DNA of 64,000 nt from Desmodus rotundus (lineage: Eukaryota; Chordata; Mammalia; Chiroptera; Phyllostomidae), in contig NW_026527259.1 in the NCBI RefSeq assembly GCF_022682495.2, positions 48,821 to 112,820 on the forward strand, given 5' to 3'. Positions 37,227 through 50,940 of the stretch are shown here, one piece after another. The notes beneath the pieces were generated by a model, which saw only the letters and a list, made by a program, of their open reading frames with translations, did not search any database and was not told where the DNA came from. The position numbers were made by a program, and so were the translations under genes. How positions within the stretch are numbered: position 1 is the stretch's first letter; each line of letters opens with the position of its first letter.

Positions 37227-39186
37227 CGCCCCTTACGGATGGAAGAACAGGGGGGATGCCCCCAGGAGATGGCATTTGTCAGAGCCGCAGCTGGCCGGTT
37301 TCGGGCCAAGACGCGGGACCCGGCAGGTAGAGGGCAGGCAGCCCCACCACAAGCCTCCCTCGGGGCAACGGGCCCCACCCTGGACATATCAGGCCTGCTT
37401 CACAGGGTCCCTGGGGTCCTGTCCGTGGAACTGGAAGCTCTCCCCGCCACCCAGAGGTCCGTTCCTTTTCCCGTGGACCACACTTGCCAGCGCGTCTCCC
37501 ACCCCGGCACAGGCAGAGTGCCAGGGAAGAACTAGGGACCCGGGGCCTGGATGAGGGGCGCGCCAGGGTTCCGCGCCTGGTGGGCAGGGGCCGAGCGGGC
37601 CGGACCCACGCCCAGGGACCAAGTCTCCCGGGGGGACTCGGGCCTGAGACCTGCCTGGGGGGCTAAGGGTCTTTCTTGGCTCCAAAGGCCCCACCCTGCC
37701 CCGAGGCGGCAAACGTGCACCGAGACGCTTCTACTCTCTCAAGTCTGGGCTGGACTTCGCGAGAAGGGACTGTGTCCGCTGGGACCCGGGTCCCACAGAG
37801 CTCGAACCCCCCTCCCCGTGAAGGCGTCCGCGGCCTGTGGTCCTTGGTGTCCGCAAAAGGCATTCACCTGCGGAGAACCTGGGCCCACGTGAGCGGGACC
37901 AGGCCCCACGGCAGGAGCCTAGGGAGGCCACTGGAGCCACGGGGGCCAGGGCTGGGCATTTTCCCGGGTGCTCTCTCGGGTCCCGGGCGCCCTCTCTCGC
38001 CCGGGGAGTGCCCACGCCGTCCCTTGACCCCCGCAGGACGCCTGCATCCCGCCATAAGCGGCCCACCTCCTCCATGGAGCTCGCACGCATGGGGCCGGGG
38101 TGCGAGCAACTGGCCTACGTGGCGGCAAACCCGCAGACCCCTCCGTCCCGTCCCCGCCACTGCGAAGATCCCCCTGTTCTTCCATCCGTAAAGGGGTCCC
38201 CCTTTACGGATGGAAGAACAGGGGGGAGGCGCCCAGGAGATGGCTTTTGTCCGAGCCGCGGCTGGGTGGTTTTCGGGCCAAGAGGCGGGGCCGCGCAGGC
38301 GCAAGCAGGCCCCCCCCACCACAAGCATCCCTCCGGGCAACGTGCCCCGCCCTTGAGATATCAGGCCAGGTTCACACGGTCCCTGGGCTGGTGTCAGAGT
38401 TAACGGAAGCCCTCCCTGCCACCCAGAGGACCGTGCGTTTTCCCGTGGACCACACTTGCCAGCAGCTCTCCCACCCCCGCAGAGGCAGAGTGCCAGGGAA
38501 GAACTAGGGACCTGGGGCCGGGAAGAGGGGCCGGCCAAGGTTCCGCGCCAGGTGGAGCGGGTCCCGGCGGGCGGGCGGGCGGGCGGGCGGGACCCTCGTC
38601 CACGGACCGGTTCTCCTGTGGGGAGTCTGGCCTGTGCCCCGCCTGGGAGGCTAAGAGCCTTGCTTCGCCTGCAACGCCCCCACCCTGCCACAAGGCGGCA
38701 GACTTGGACCCAGCCGCTTCAACCCTCCAGTCTCCGCTGAACCACCCAAAAATGGAGTGTGACCGCTGCGACCTCAGTCCCCCAGAGCTCGAACCCCCAC
38801 CTCTGCGAGGGAAATCGGCGGCCTCCTGTCCTTGGCGTCCGCAAAAGGCATTCACCTGCGGTGAACCTGGGCCTCGGGCGAGCAGGGCCAGGCCCCATGG
38901 TAGGAGCCCGGGGGAGGCAATGGCAGCCTCTGCGGCCAGGCCTCGGGCTCTCCCCGGGGCTCTCTCGGGGCACGGGCACCCTCTCTCGTCTAGAGAGTGC
39001 CCACGCCGTCCCTTGACCCCCGGGAGACACCTGCTTCCCGTGATAAGAGGCCCCCGGCCTCCATGGAGCTTGGAACTCTGGGGCCGGGCGGCGGGTCACT
39101 GGGCTAAGTGGCTGGAAACGCGCAGACCCCTCCGTCCCGACCGCCCCACTGCGAAGATCCCCCTGTTCTTCCATCCGTAAGGGGGT
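37227..39186. repeat. Repeat unit 20 (A 37227-38197, B 38198-39186)
   Basis: Consensus haplotype, no private variant noticed. Confidence 0.95.
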
Positions 39187-41146
39187 CGCCCCTTACGGAT
39201 GGAAGAACAGGGGGGATGCCCCCAGGAGATGGCATTTGTCAGAGCCGCAGCTGGCCGGTTTCGGGCCAAGACGCGGGACCCGGCAGGTAGAGGGCAGGCA
39301 GCCCCACCACAAGCCTCCCTCGGGGCAACGGGCCCCACCCTGGACATATCAGGCCTGCTTCACAGGGTCCCTGGGGTCCTGTCCGTGGAACTGGAAGCTC
39401 TCCCCGCCACCCAGAGGTCCGTTCCTTTTCCCGTGGACCACACTTGCCAGCGCGTCTCCCACCCCGGCACAGGCAGAGTGCCAGGGAAGAACTAGGGACC
39501 CGGGGCCTGGATGAGGGGCGCGCCAGGGTTCCGCGCCTGGTGGGCAGGGGCCGAGCGGGCCGGACCCACGCCCAGGGACCAAGTCTCCCGGGGGGACTCG
39601 GGCCTGAGACCTGCCTGGGGGGCTAAGGGTCTTTCTTGGCTCCAAAGGCCCCACCCTGCCCCGAGGCGGCAAACGTGCACCGAGACGCTTCTACTCTCTC
39701 AAGTCTGGGCTGGACTTCGCGAGAAGGGACTGTGTCCGCTGGGACCCGGGTCCCACAGAGCTCGAACCCCCCTCCCCGTGAAGGCGTCCGCGGCCTGTGG
39801 TCCTTGGTGTCCGCAAAAGGCATTCACCTGCGGAGAACCTGGGCCCACGTGAGCGGGACCAGGCCCCACGGCAGGAGCCTAGGGAGGCCACTGGAGCCAC
39901 GGGGGCCAGGGCTGGGCATTTTCCCGGGTGCTCTCTCGGGTCCCGGGCGCCCTCTCTCGCCCGGGGAGTGCCCACGCCGTCCCTTGACCCCCGCAGGACG
40001 CCTGCATCCCGCCATAAGCGGCCCACCTCCTCCATGGAGCTCGCACGCATGGGGCCGGGGTGCGAGCAACTGGCCTACGTGGCGGCAAACCCGCAGACCC
40101 CTCCGTCCCGTCCCCGCCACTGCGAAGATCCCCCTGTTCTTCCATCCGTAAAGGGGTCCCCCTTTACGGATGGAAGAACAGGGGGGAGGCGCCCAGGAGA
40201 TGGCTTTTGTCCGAGCCGCGGCTGGGTGGTTTTCGGGCCAAGAGGCGGGGCCGCGCAGGCGCAAGCAGGCCCCCCCCACCACAAGCATCCCTCCGGGCAA
40301 CGTGCCCCGCCCTTGAGATATCAGGCCAGGTTCACACGGTCCCTGGGCTGGTGTCAGAGTTAACGGAAGCCCTCCCTGCCACCCAGAGGACCGTGCGTTT
40401 TCCCGTGGACCACACTTGCCAGCAGCTCTCCCACCCCCGCAGAGGCAGAGTGCCAGGGAAGAACTAGGGACCTGGGGCCGGGAAGAGGGGCCGGCCAAGG
40501 TTCCGCGCCAGGTGGAGCGGGTCCCGGCGGGCGGGCGGGCGGGCGGGCGGGACCCTCGTCCACGGACCGGTTCTCCTGTGGGGAGTCTGGCCTGTGCCCC
40601 GCCTGGGAGGCTAAGAGCCTTGCTTCGCCTGCAACGCCCCCACCCTGCCACAAGGCGGCAGACTTGGACCCAGCCGCTTCAACCCTCCAGTCTCCGCTGA
40701 ACCACCCAAAAATGGAGTGTGACCGCTGCGACCTCAGTCCCCCAGAGCTCGAACCCCCACCTCTGCGAGGGAAATCGGCGGCCTCCTGTCCTTGGCGTCC
40801 GCAAAAGGCATTCACCTGCGGTGAACCTGGGCCTCGGGCGAGCAGGGCCAGGCCCCATGGTAGGAGCCCGGGGGAGGCAATGGCAGCCTCTGCGGCCAGG
40901 CCTCGGGCTCTCCCCGGGGCTCTCTCGGGGCACGGGCACCCTCTCTCGTCTAGAGAGTGCCCACGCCGTCCCTTGACCCCCGGGAGACACCTGCTTCCCG
41001 TGATAAGAGGCCCCCGGCCTCCATGGAGCTTGGAACTCTGGGGCCGGGCGGCGGGTCACTGGGCTAAGTGGCTGGAAACGCGCAGACCCCTCCGTCCCGA
41101 CCGCCCCACTGCGAAGATCCCCCTGTTCTTCCATCCGTAAGGGGGT
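39187..41146. repeat. Repeat unit 21 (A 39187-40157, B 40158-41146)
   Basis: Consensus haplotype. It is the last clean unit before the indel-rich stretch of units 22 and 23. Confidence 0.95.
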
Positions 41147-43088
41147 CGCCCCTTACGGATGGAAGAACAGGGGGGATGCCCCCAGGAGATGGCATTTGTC
41201 AGAGCCGCAGCTGGCCGGTTTCGGGCCAAGACGCGGGACCCGGCAGGTAGAGGGCAGGCAGCCCCACCACAAGCCTCCCTCGGGGCAACGGGCCCCACCC
41301 TGGACATATCAGGCCTGCTTCACAGGGTCCCTGGGGTCCTGTCCGTGGAACTGGAAGCTCTCCCCGCCACCCAGAGGTCCGTTCCTTTTCCCGTGGACCA
41401 CACTTGCCAGCGCGTCTCCCACCCCGGCACAGGCAGAGTGCCAGGGAAGAACTAGGGACCCGGGGCCTGGATGAGGGGCGCGCCAGGGTTCCGCGCCTGG
41501 TGGGCAGGGGCCGAGCGGGCCGGACCCACGCCCAGGGACCAAGTCTCCCGGGGGGACTCGGGCCTGAGACCTGCCTGGGGGGCTAAGGGTCTTTCTTGGC
41601 TCAAAAGGCCCCACCCTGCCCCGAGGCGGCAAACGTGCACCGAGACGCTTCTACTCTCTCAAGTCTGGGCTGGACTTCGCGAGAAGGGACTGTGTCCGCT
41701 GGGACCCCGGGTCCCACAGAGCTCGAACCCCCCTCCCCGTGAAGGCGTCCGCGGCCTGTGGTCCTTGGTGTCCGCAAAAGGCATTCACCTGCGGAGAACC
41801 TGGGCCCACGTGAGCGGGACCAGGCCCCACGGCAGGAGCCTAGGGAGGCCACTGGAGCCACGGGGGCCAGGGCTGGGCATTTTCCCGGGTGCTCTCTCGG
41901 GTCCCGGGCGCCCTCTCTCGCCCGGGGAGTGCCCACGCCGTCCCTTGACCCCCGCAGGACGCCTGCATCCCGCCATAAGCGGCCCACCTCCTCCATGGAG
42001 CTCGCACGCATGGGGCCGGGGTGCGAGCAACTGGCCTACGTGGCGGCAAACCCGCAGACCCCTCCGTCCCGTCCCCGCCACTGCGAAGATCCCCCTGTTC
42101 TTCCATCCGTAAAGGGGTCCCCCTTTACGGATGGAAGAACAGGGGGGAGGCGCCCAGGAGATGGCTTTTGTCCGAGCCGCGGCTGGGTGGTTTTCGGGCC
42201 AAGAGGCGGGGCCGCGCAGGCGCAAGCAGGCCCCCCCACCACAAGCATCCCTCCGGGCAACGTGCCCCGCCCTTGAGATATCAGGCCAGGTTCACACGGT
42301 CCCTGGGCTGGTGTCAGAGTTAACGGAAGCCCTCCCTGCCACCCAGAGGACCGTGCGTTTTCCCGTGGACCACACTTGCCAGCAGCTCTCCCACCCCCGC
42401 AGAGGCAGAGTGCCAGGGAAGAACTAGGGACCTGGGGCCGGGAAGAGGGGCCGGCCAAGGTTCCGCGCCAGGTGGAGCGGGTCCCGGCGGGCGGGCGGGC
42501 GGGCGGGCGGGACCCTCGTCCACGGACCGGTTCTCCTGCCCCCGCTGGGAGGCTAAGAGCCTTGCTTCGCCTGCAACGCCCCCACCCTGCCACAAGGCGG
42601 CAGACTTGGACCCAGCCGCTTCAACCCTCAGTCTCCGCTGAACCACCCAAAAATGGAGTGTGACCGCTGCGACCTCAGTCCCCCAGAGCTCGAACCCCCA
42701 CCTCTGCGAGGGAAATCGGCGGCCTCCTGTCCTTGGCGTCCGCAAAAGGCATTCACCTGCGGTGAACCTGGGCCTCGGCGAGCAGGGGCAGGCCCCATGG
42801 TAGGAGCCCGGGGGAGGCAATGGCAGCCTCTGCGGCCAGGCCTCGGGCTCTCCCCGGGGCTCTCTCGGGGCACGGGCACCCTCTCTCGTCTAGAGAGTGC
42901 CCACGCCGTCCCTTGACCCCCGGGAGACACCTGCTTCCCGTGATAAGAGGCCCCCCGGCCTCCATGGAGCTTGGAACTCTGGGGGCCGGGCGGCGGGTCA
43001 CTGGGCTAAGTGGCTGGAAACGCGCAGACCCCTCCGTCCCGACCGCCCCACTGCGAAGATCCCCCTGTTCTTCCATCCGTAAGGGGGT
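41147..43088. repeat. Repeat unit 22 (A 41147-42118, B 42119-43088), 1,942 bp, indel-rich
   Basis: A is caaaagg type and gains one c in the palindrome near 41705. B is 19 bases short overall. It has 7 instead of 8 c near 42231, lacks about 16-18 bases after 42538 (between two cctg copies), lacks one c near 42629, lacks one g near 42778 and gains one c near 42956 and one g near 42983. A substitution near 42787 changes agggccagg to aggggcagg. Apart from the deletion the changes are one-base length changes in short homopolymers, which points to consensus errors more than to biology. Both hairpins remain intact. Confidence 0.9.
42536..42550. other. 16-18 bp deletion in unit 22 monomer B
   Basis: Where other B monomers read ctcctgtggggagtctgg and then cctgtgccccgcctggg, this copy goes from ctcctg directly to cccccgctggg. 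The lost piece is flanked by two cctg copies, as expected from slippage or short-homology repair. Because it lies in the indel-rich stretch it may be a consensus error. Confidence 0.75.
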
Positions 43089-45059
43089 CGCCCCTTACGG
43101 ATGGAAGAACAGGGGGGATGCCCCCAGGAGATGGCATTTGTCAGAGCCGCAGCTGGCCGGTTTCGGGCCAAGACGCGGGACCCGGCAGGTAGAGGGCAGG
43201 CAGCCCCACCACAAGCCTCCCTCGGGGCAACGGGCCCCACCCTGGACATATCAGGCCTGCTTCACAGGGTCCCTGGGGTCCTGTCCGTGGAACTGGAAGC
43301 TCTCCCCCGCCACCCAGAGGTCCGTTCCTTTTCCGTGGACCACACTTGCCAGCGCGTCTCCCACCCCGGCACAGGCAGAGTGCCAGGGAAGAACTAGGGA
43401 CCCGGGGCCTGGATGAGGGGCGCGCCAGGGTTCCGCGCCTGGTGGGCAGGGGGCCGAGCGGGCCGGACCCACGCCCAGGGACCAAGTCTCCCGGGGGGAC
43501 TCGGGCCTGAGACCTGCCTGGGGGGCTAAGGGTCTTTCTTGGCTCAAAAGGCCCCACCCTGCCCCGAGGCGGCAAACGTGCACCGAGACGCTTCTACTCT
43601 CTCAAGTCTGGGCTGGACTTCGCGAGAAGGGACTGTGTCCGCTGGGACCCCGGTCCCACAGAGCTCGAACCCCCCCTCCCCGTGAAGGCGTCCCGCGGCC
43701 TGTGGTCCTTGGTGTCCGCAAAAGGCATTCACCTGCGGAGAACCTGGGCCCACGTGAGCGGGACCAGGCCCCACGGCAGGAGCCTAGGGAGGCCACTGGA
43801 GCCACGGGGGCCAGGGCTGGGCATTTTCCCCGGGTGCTCTCTCGGGTCCCGGGCGCCCTCTCTCGCCCGGGGAGTGCCCACGCCGTCCCTTGACCCCCGC
43901 AGGACGCCTGCATCCCGCCATAAGCGGCCCACCTCCTCCATGGAGCTCGCACGCATGGGGCCGGGGGTGCGAGCAACTGGCCTACGTGGCGGCAAACCCG
44001 CAGACCCCTCCGTCCCGTCCCCCGCCACTGCGAAGATCCCCCTGTTCTTCCATCCGTAAAGGGGTCCCCCTTTACGGATGGAAGAACAGGGGGGAGGCGC
44101 CCAGGAGATGGCTTTTGTCCGAGCCGCGGGCTGGGTGGTTTTCGGGCCAAGAGGCGGGGCCGCGCAGGCGCAAGCAGGCCCCCCCCACCACAAGCATCCC
44201 TCCGGGCAACGTGCCCCGCCCTTGAGATATCAGGCCAGGTTCACACGGTCCCTGGGCTGTGTCAGAGTTAACGGAAGCCCTCCCTGCCACCCAGAGGACC
44301 GTTGCGTTTTCCCGTGGACCACACTTGCCAGCAGCTCTCCCACCCCCGCAGAGGCAGAGTGCCAGGGAAGAACTAGGGACCTGGGGCCGGGAAGAGGGGC
44401 CGGCCAAGGTTCCGCGCCAGGTGGAGCGGGGTCCGGCGGGCGGGCGGGGGCGGGCGGGCGCGCGGACCCTCGTCCACGGACCGGTTCTCCTGTGGGGAGT
44501 CTGGCCTGTGCCCCGCCTGGGAGGCTAAGAGCCTTGCTTCGCCTGCAACGCCCCCCACCCTGCCACAAGGCGGCAGACTTGGACCCAGCCGCTTCAACCC
44601 TCCAGTCTCCGCTGAACCACCCAAAAATGGAGTGTGACCGCTGCGACCTCAGTCCCCCAGAGCTCGAACCCCCACCTCTGCGAGGGAAATCGGCGGCCTC
44701 CTGTCCTTGGCGTCCGCAAAAGGCATTCACCTGCGGTGAACCTGGGCCTCGGGCGAGCAGGCCAGGCCCCATGGTAGGAGCCCGGGGAGGCAATGGCAGC
44801 CTCTGCGGCCAGGCCTCGGGCTCTCCCCGGGGCTCTCTCGGGGCACGGGCACCCTCTCTCGTCTAGAGAGTGCCCACGCCGTCCCTTGACCCCCCGGGAG
44901 ACACCTGCTTCCGTGATAAGAGGCCCCCGGCCTCCATGGAGCTTGGAACTCTGGGGCCGGGCGGCGGGTCACTGGGCTAAGTGGCTGGAAACGCGCAGAC
45001 CCCTCCGTCCCGACCGCCCCACTGCGAAGATCCCCCTGTTCTTCCATCCGTAAGGGGGT
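43089..45059. repeat. Repeat unit 23 (A 43089-44065, B 44066-45059), 1,971 bp, indel-rich
   Basis: A is caaaagg type and six bases longer than standard through one-base gains in C or G runs (near 43308, 43450, 43676, 43693, 43830, 43969 and 44021) and one loss near 43334. B is five bases longer, with gains near 44130, 44303, 44558 and 44896, losses near 44260, 44762, 44789 and 44914, and a scrambled GGGC run at about 44431-44465. The pattern matches unit 22 and is unlike the rest of the array. Confidence 0.9.
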
Positions 45060-47019
45060 CGCCCCTTACGGATGGAAGAACAGGGGGGATGCCCCCAGGA
45101 GATGGCATTTGTCAGAGCCGCAGCTGGCCGGTTTCGGGCCAAGACGCGGGACCCGGCAGGTAGAGGGCAGGCAGCCCCACCACAAGCCTCCCTCGGGGCA
45201 ACGGGCCCCACCCTGGACATATCAGGCCTGCTTCACAGGGTCCCTGGGGTCCTGTCCGTGGAACTGGAAGCTCTCCCCGCCACCCAGAGGTCCGTTCCTT
45301 TTCCCGTGGACCACACTTGCCAGCGCGTCTCCCACCCCGGCACAGGCAGAGTGCCAGGGAAGAACTAGGGACCCGGGGCCTGGATGAGGGGCGCGCCAGG
45401 GTTCCGCGCCTGGTGGGCAGGGGCCGAGCGGGCCGGACCCACGCCCAGGGACCAAGTCTCCCGGGGGGACTCGGGCCTGAGACCTGCCTGGGGGGCTAAG
45501 GGTCTTTCTTGGCTCCAAAGGCCCCACCCTGCCCCGAGGCGGCAAACGTGCACCGAGACGCTTCTACTCTCTCAAGTCTGGGCTGGACTTCGCGAGAAGG
45601 GACTGTGTCCGCTGGGACCCGGGTCCCACAGAGCTCGAACCCCCCTCCCCGTGAAGGCGTCCGCGGCCTGTGGTCCTTGGTGTCCGCAAAAGGCATTCAC
45701 CTGCGGAGAACCTGGGCCCACGTGAGCGGGACCAGGCCCCACGGCAGGAGCCTAGGGAGGCCACTGGAGCCACGGGGGCCAGGGCTGGGCATTTTCCCGG
45801 GTGCTCTCTCGGGTCCCGGGCGCCCTCTCTCGCCCGGGGAGTGCCCACGCCGTCCCTTGACCCCCGCAGGACGCCTGCATCCCGCCATAAGCGGCCCACC
45901 TCCTCCATGGAGCTCGCACGCATGGGGCCGGGGTGCGAGCAACTGGCCTACGTGGCGGCAAACCCGCAGACCCCTCCGTCCCGTCCCCGCCACTGCGAAG
46001 ATCCCCCTGTTCTTCCATCCGTAAAGGGGTCCCCCTTTACGGATGGAAGAACAGGGGGGAGGCGCCCAGGAGATGGCTTTTGTCCGAGCCGCGGCTGGGT
46101 GGTTTTCGGGCCAAGAGGCGGGGCCGCGCAGGCGCAAGCAGGCCCCCCCCACCACAAGCATCCCTCCGGGCAACGTGCCCCGCCCTTGAGATATCAGGCC
46201 AGGTTCACACGGTCCCTGGGCTGGTGTCAGAGTTAACGGAAGCCCTCCCTGCCACCCAGAGGACCGTGCGTTTTCCCGTGGACCACACTTGCCAGCAGCT
46301 CTCCCACCCCCGCAGAGGCAGAGTGCCAGGGAAGAACTAGGGACCTGGGGCCGGGAAGAGGGGCCGGCCAAGGTTCCGCGCCAGGTGGAGCGGGTCCCGG
46401 CGGGCGGGCGGGCGGGCGGGCGGGACCCTCGTCCACGGACCGGTTCTCCTGTGGGGAGTCTGGCCTGTGCCCCGCCTGGGAGGCTAAGAGCCTTGCTTCG
46501 CCTGCAACGCCCCCACCCTGCCACAAGGCGGCAGACTTGGACCCAGCCGCTTCAACCCTCCAGTCTCCGCTGAACCACCCAAAAATGGAGTGTGACCGCT
46601 GCGACCTCAGTCCCCCAGAGCTCGAACCCCCACCTCTGCGAGGGAAATCGGCGGCCTCCTGTCCTTGGCGTCCGCAAAAGGCATTCACCTGCGGTGAACC
46701 TGGGCCTCGGGCGAGCAGGGCCAGGCCCCATGGTAGGAGCCCGGGGGAGGCAATGGCAGCCTCTGCGGCCAGGCCTCGGGCTCTCCCCGGGGCTCTCTCG
46801 GGGCACGGGCACCCTCTCTCGTCTAGAGAGTGCCCACGCCGTCCCTTGACCCCCGGGAGACACCTGCTTCCCGTGATAAGAGGCCCCCGGCCTCCATGGA
46901 GCTTGGAACTCTGGGGCCGGGCGGCGGGTCACTGGGCTAAGTGGCTGGAAACGCGCAGACCCCTCCGTCCCGACCGCCCCACTGCGAAGATCCCCCTGTT
47001 CTTCCATCCGTAAGGGGGT
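45060..47019. repeat. Repeat unit 24 (A 45060-46030, B 46031-47019)
   Basis: Consensus haplotype with exact standard length, so the indel cluster stops sharply just before 45 kb. Confidence 0.95.
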
Positions 47020-48980
47020 CGCCCCTTACGGATGGAAGAACAGGGGGGATGCCCCCAGGAGATGGCATTTGTCAGAGCCGCAGCTGGCCGGTTTCGGGCC
47101 AAGACGCGGGACCCGGCAGGTAGAGGGCAGGCAGCCCCACCACAAGCCTCCCTCGGGGCAACGGGCCCCACCCTGGACATATCAGGCCTGCTTCACAGGG
47201 TCCCTGGGGTCCTGTCCGTGGAACTGGAAGCTCTCCCCGCCACCCAGAGGTCCGTTCCTTTTCCCGTGGACCACACTTGCCAGCGCGTCTCCCACCCCGG
47301 CACAGGCAGAGTGCCAGGGAAGAACTAGGGACCCGGGGCCTGGATGAGGGGCGCGCCAGGGTTCCGCGCCTGGTGGGCAGGGGCCGAGCGGGCCGGACCC
47401 ACGCCCAGGGACCAAGTCTCCCGGGGGGACTCGGGCCTGAGACCTGCCTGGGGGGCTAAGGGTCTTTCTTGGCTCCAAAGGCCCCACCCTGCCCCGAGGC
47501 GGCAAACGTGCACCGAGACGCTTCTACTCTCTCAAGTCTGGGCTGGACTTCGCGAGAAGGGACTGTGTCCGCTGGGACCCGGGTCCCACAGAGCTCGAAC
47601 CCCCCTCCCCGTGAAGGCGTCCGCGGCCTGTGGTCCTTGGTGTCCGCAAAAGGCATTCACCTGCGGAGAACCTGGGCCCACGTGAGCGGGACCAGGCCCC
47701 ACGGCAGGAGCCTAGGGAGGCCACTGGAGCCACGGGGGCCAGGGCTGGGCATTTTCCCGGGTGCTCTCTCGGGTCCCGGGCGCCCTCTCTCGCCCGGGGA
47801 GTGCCCACGCCGTCCCTTGACCCCCGCAGGACGCCTGCATCCCGCCATAAGCGGCCCACCTCCTCCACGGAGCTCGCACGCATGGGGCCGGGGTGCGAGC
47901 AACTGGCCTACGTGGCGGCAAACCCGCAGACCCCTCCGTCCCGTCCCCGCCACTGCGAAGATCCCCCTGTTCTTCCATCCGTAAAGGGGTCCCCCTTTAC
48001 GGATGGAAGAACAGGGGGGAGGCGCCCAGGAGATGGCTTTTGTCCGAGCCGCGGCTGGGTGGTTTTCGGGCCAAGAGGCGGGGCCGCGCAGGCGCAAGCA
48101 GGCCCCCCCCCACCACAAGCATCCCTCCGGGCAACGTGCCCCGCCCTTGAGATATCAGGCCAGGTTCACACGGTCCCTGGGCTGGTGTCAGAGTTAACGG
48201 AAGCCCTCCCTGCCACCCAGAGGACCGTGCGTTTTCCCGTGGACCACACTTGCCAGCAGCTCTCCCACCCCCGCAGAGGCAGAGTGCCAGGGAAGAACTA
48301 GGGACCTGGGGCCGGGAAGAGGGGCCGGCCAAGGTTCCGCGCCAGGTGGAGCGGGTCCCGGCGGGCGGGCGGGCGGGCGGGCGGGACCCTCGTCCACGGA
48401 CCGGTTCTCCTGTGGGGAGTCTGGCCTGTGCCCCGCCTGGGAGGCTAAGAGCCTTGCTTCGCCTGCAACGCCCCCACCCTGCCACAAGGCGGCAGACTTG
48501 GACCCAGCCGCTTCAACCCTCCAGTCTCCGCTGAACCACCCAAAAATGGAGTGTGACCGCTGCGACCTCAGTCCCCCAGAGCTCGAACTCCCACCTCTGC
48601 GAGGGAAATCGGCGGCCTCCTGTCCTTGGCGTCCGCAAAAGGCATTCACCTGCGGTGAACCTGGGCCTCGGGCGAGCAGGGCCAGGCCCCATGGTAGGAG
48701 CCCGGGGGAGGCAATGGCAGCCTCTGCGGCCAGGCCTCGGGCTCTCCCCGGGGCTCTCTCGGGGCACGGGCACCCTCTCTCGTCTAGAGAGTGCCCACGC
48801 CGTCCCTTGACCCCCGGGAGACACCTGCTTCCCGTGATAAGAGGCCCCCGGCCTCCATGGAGCTTGGAACTCTGGGGCCGGGCGGCGGGTCACTGGGCTA
48901 AGTGGCTGGAAACGCGCAGACCCCTCCGTCCCGACCGCCCCACTGCGAAGATCCCCCTGTTCTTCCATCCGTAAGGGGGT
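47020..48980. repeat. Repeat unit 25 (A 47020-47990, B 47991-48980), 1,961 bp
   Basis: A is consensus except for the rare ccacgg state. B has nine instead of eight c in the C run near 48103-48111 and a private t at 48589 (cgaactccc). The extra c fuses two spurious plus-strand frames into one of 223 codons. Confidence 0.95.
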
Positions 48981-50940
48981 CGCCCCTTACGGATGGAAGA
49001 ACAGGGGGGATGCCCCCAGGAGATGGCATTTGTCAGAGCCGCAGCTGGCCGGTTTCGGGCCAAGACGCGGGACCCGGCAGGTAGAGGGCAGGCAGCCCCA
49101 CCACAAGCCTCCCTCGGGGCAACGGGCCCCACCCTGGACATATCAGGCCTGCTTCACAGGGTCCCTGGGGTCCTGTCCGTGGAACTGGAAGCTCTCCCCG
49201 CCACCCAGAGGTCCGTTCCTTTTCCCGTGGACCACACTTGCCAGCGCGTCTCCCACCCCGGCACAGGCAGAGTGCCAGGGAAGAACTAGGGACCCGGGGC
49301 CTGGATGAGGGGCGCGCCAGGGTTCCGCGCCTGGTGGGCAGGGGCCGAGCGGGCCGGACCCACGCCCAGGGACCAAGTCTCCCGGGGGGACTCGGGCCTG
49401 AGACCTGCCTGGGGGGCTAAGGGTCTTTCTTGGCTCAAAAGGCCCCACCCTGCCCCGAGGCGGCAAACGTGCACCGAGACGCTTCTACTCTCTCAAGTCT
49501 GGGCTGGACTTCGCGAGAAGGGACTGTGTCCGCTGGGACCCGGGTCCCACAGAGCTCGAACCCCCCTCCCCGTGAAGGCGTCCGCGGCCTGTGGTCCTTG
49601 GTGTCCGCAAAAGGCATTCACCTGCGGAGAACCTGGGCCCACGTGAGCGGGACCAGGCCCCACGGCAGGAGCCTAGGGAGGCCACTGGAGCCACGGGGGC
49701 CAGGGCTGGGCATTTTCCCGGGTGCTCTCTCGGGTCCCGGGCGCCCTCTCTCGCCCGGGGAGTGCCCACGCCGTCCCTTGACCCCCGCAGGACGCCTGCA
49801 TCCCGCCATAAGCGGCCCACCTCCTCCATGGAGCTCGCACGCATGGGGCCGGGGTGCGAGCAACTGGCCTACGTGGCGGCAAACCCGCAGACCCCTCCGT
49901 CCCGTCCCCGCCACTGCGAAGATCCCCCTGTTCTTCCATCCGTAAAGGGGTCCCCCTTTACGGATGGAAGAACAGGGGGGAGGCGCCCAGGAGATGGCTT
50001 TTGTCCGAGCCGCGGCTGGGTGGTTTTCGGGCCAAGAGGCGGGGCCGCGCAGGCGCAAGCAGGCCCCCCCCACCACAAGCATCCCTCCGGGCAACGTGCC
50101 CCGCCCTTGAGATATCAGGCCAGGTTCACACGGTCCCTGGGCTGGTGTCAGAGTTAACGGAAGCCCTCCCTGCCACCCAGAGGACCGTGCGTTTTCCCGT
50201 GGACCACACTTGCCAGCAGCTCTCCCACCCCCGCAGAGGCAGAGTGCCAGGGAAGAACTAGGGACCTGGGGCCGGGAAGAGGGGCCGGCCAAGGTTCCGC
50301 GCCAGGTGGAGCGGGTCCCGGCGGGCGGGCGGGCGGGCGGGCGGGACCCTCGTCCACGGACCGGTTCTCCTGTGGGGAGTCTGGCCTGTGCCCCGCCTGG
50401 GAGGCTAAGAGCCTTGCTTCGCCTGCAACGCCCCCACCCTGCCACAAGGCGGCAGACTTGGACCCAGCCGCTTCAACCCTCCAGTCTCCGCTGAACCACC
50501 CAAAAATGGAGTGTGACCGCTGCGACCTCAGTCCCCCAGAGCTCGAACCCCCACCTCTGCGAGGGAAATCGGCGGCCTCCTGTCCTTGGCGTCCGCAAAA
50601 GGCATTCACCTGCGGTGAACCTGGGCCTCGGGCGAGCAGGGCCAGGCCCCATGGTAGGAGCCCGGGGGAGGCAATGGCAGCCTCTGCGGCCAGGCCTCGG
50701 GCTCTCCCCGGGGCTCTCTCGGGGCACGGGCACCCTCTCTCGTCTAGAGAGTGCCCACGCCGTCCCTTGACCCCCGGGAGACACCTGCTTCCCGTGATAA
50801 GAGGCCCCCGGCCTCCATGGAGCTTGGAACTCTGGGGCCGGGCGGCGGGTCACTGGGCTAAGTGGCTGGAAACGCGCAGACCCCTCCGTCCCGACCGCCC
50901 CACTGCGAAGATCCCCCTGTTCTTCCATCCGTAAGGGGGT
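48981..50940. repeat. Repeat unit 26 (A 48981-49951, B 49952-50940)
   Basis: A is caaaagg, cacagag and ccatgg type. B is standard. No private variant noticed. Confidence 0.95.
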
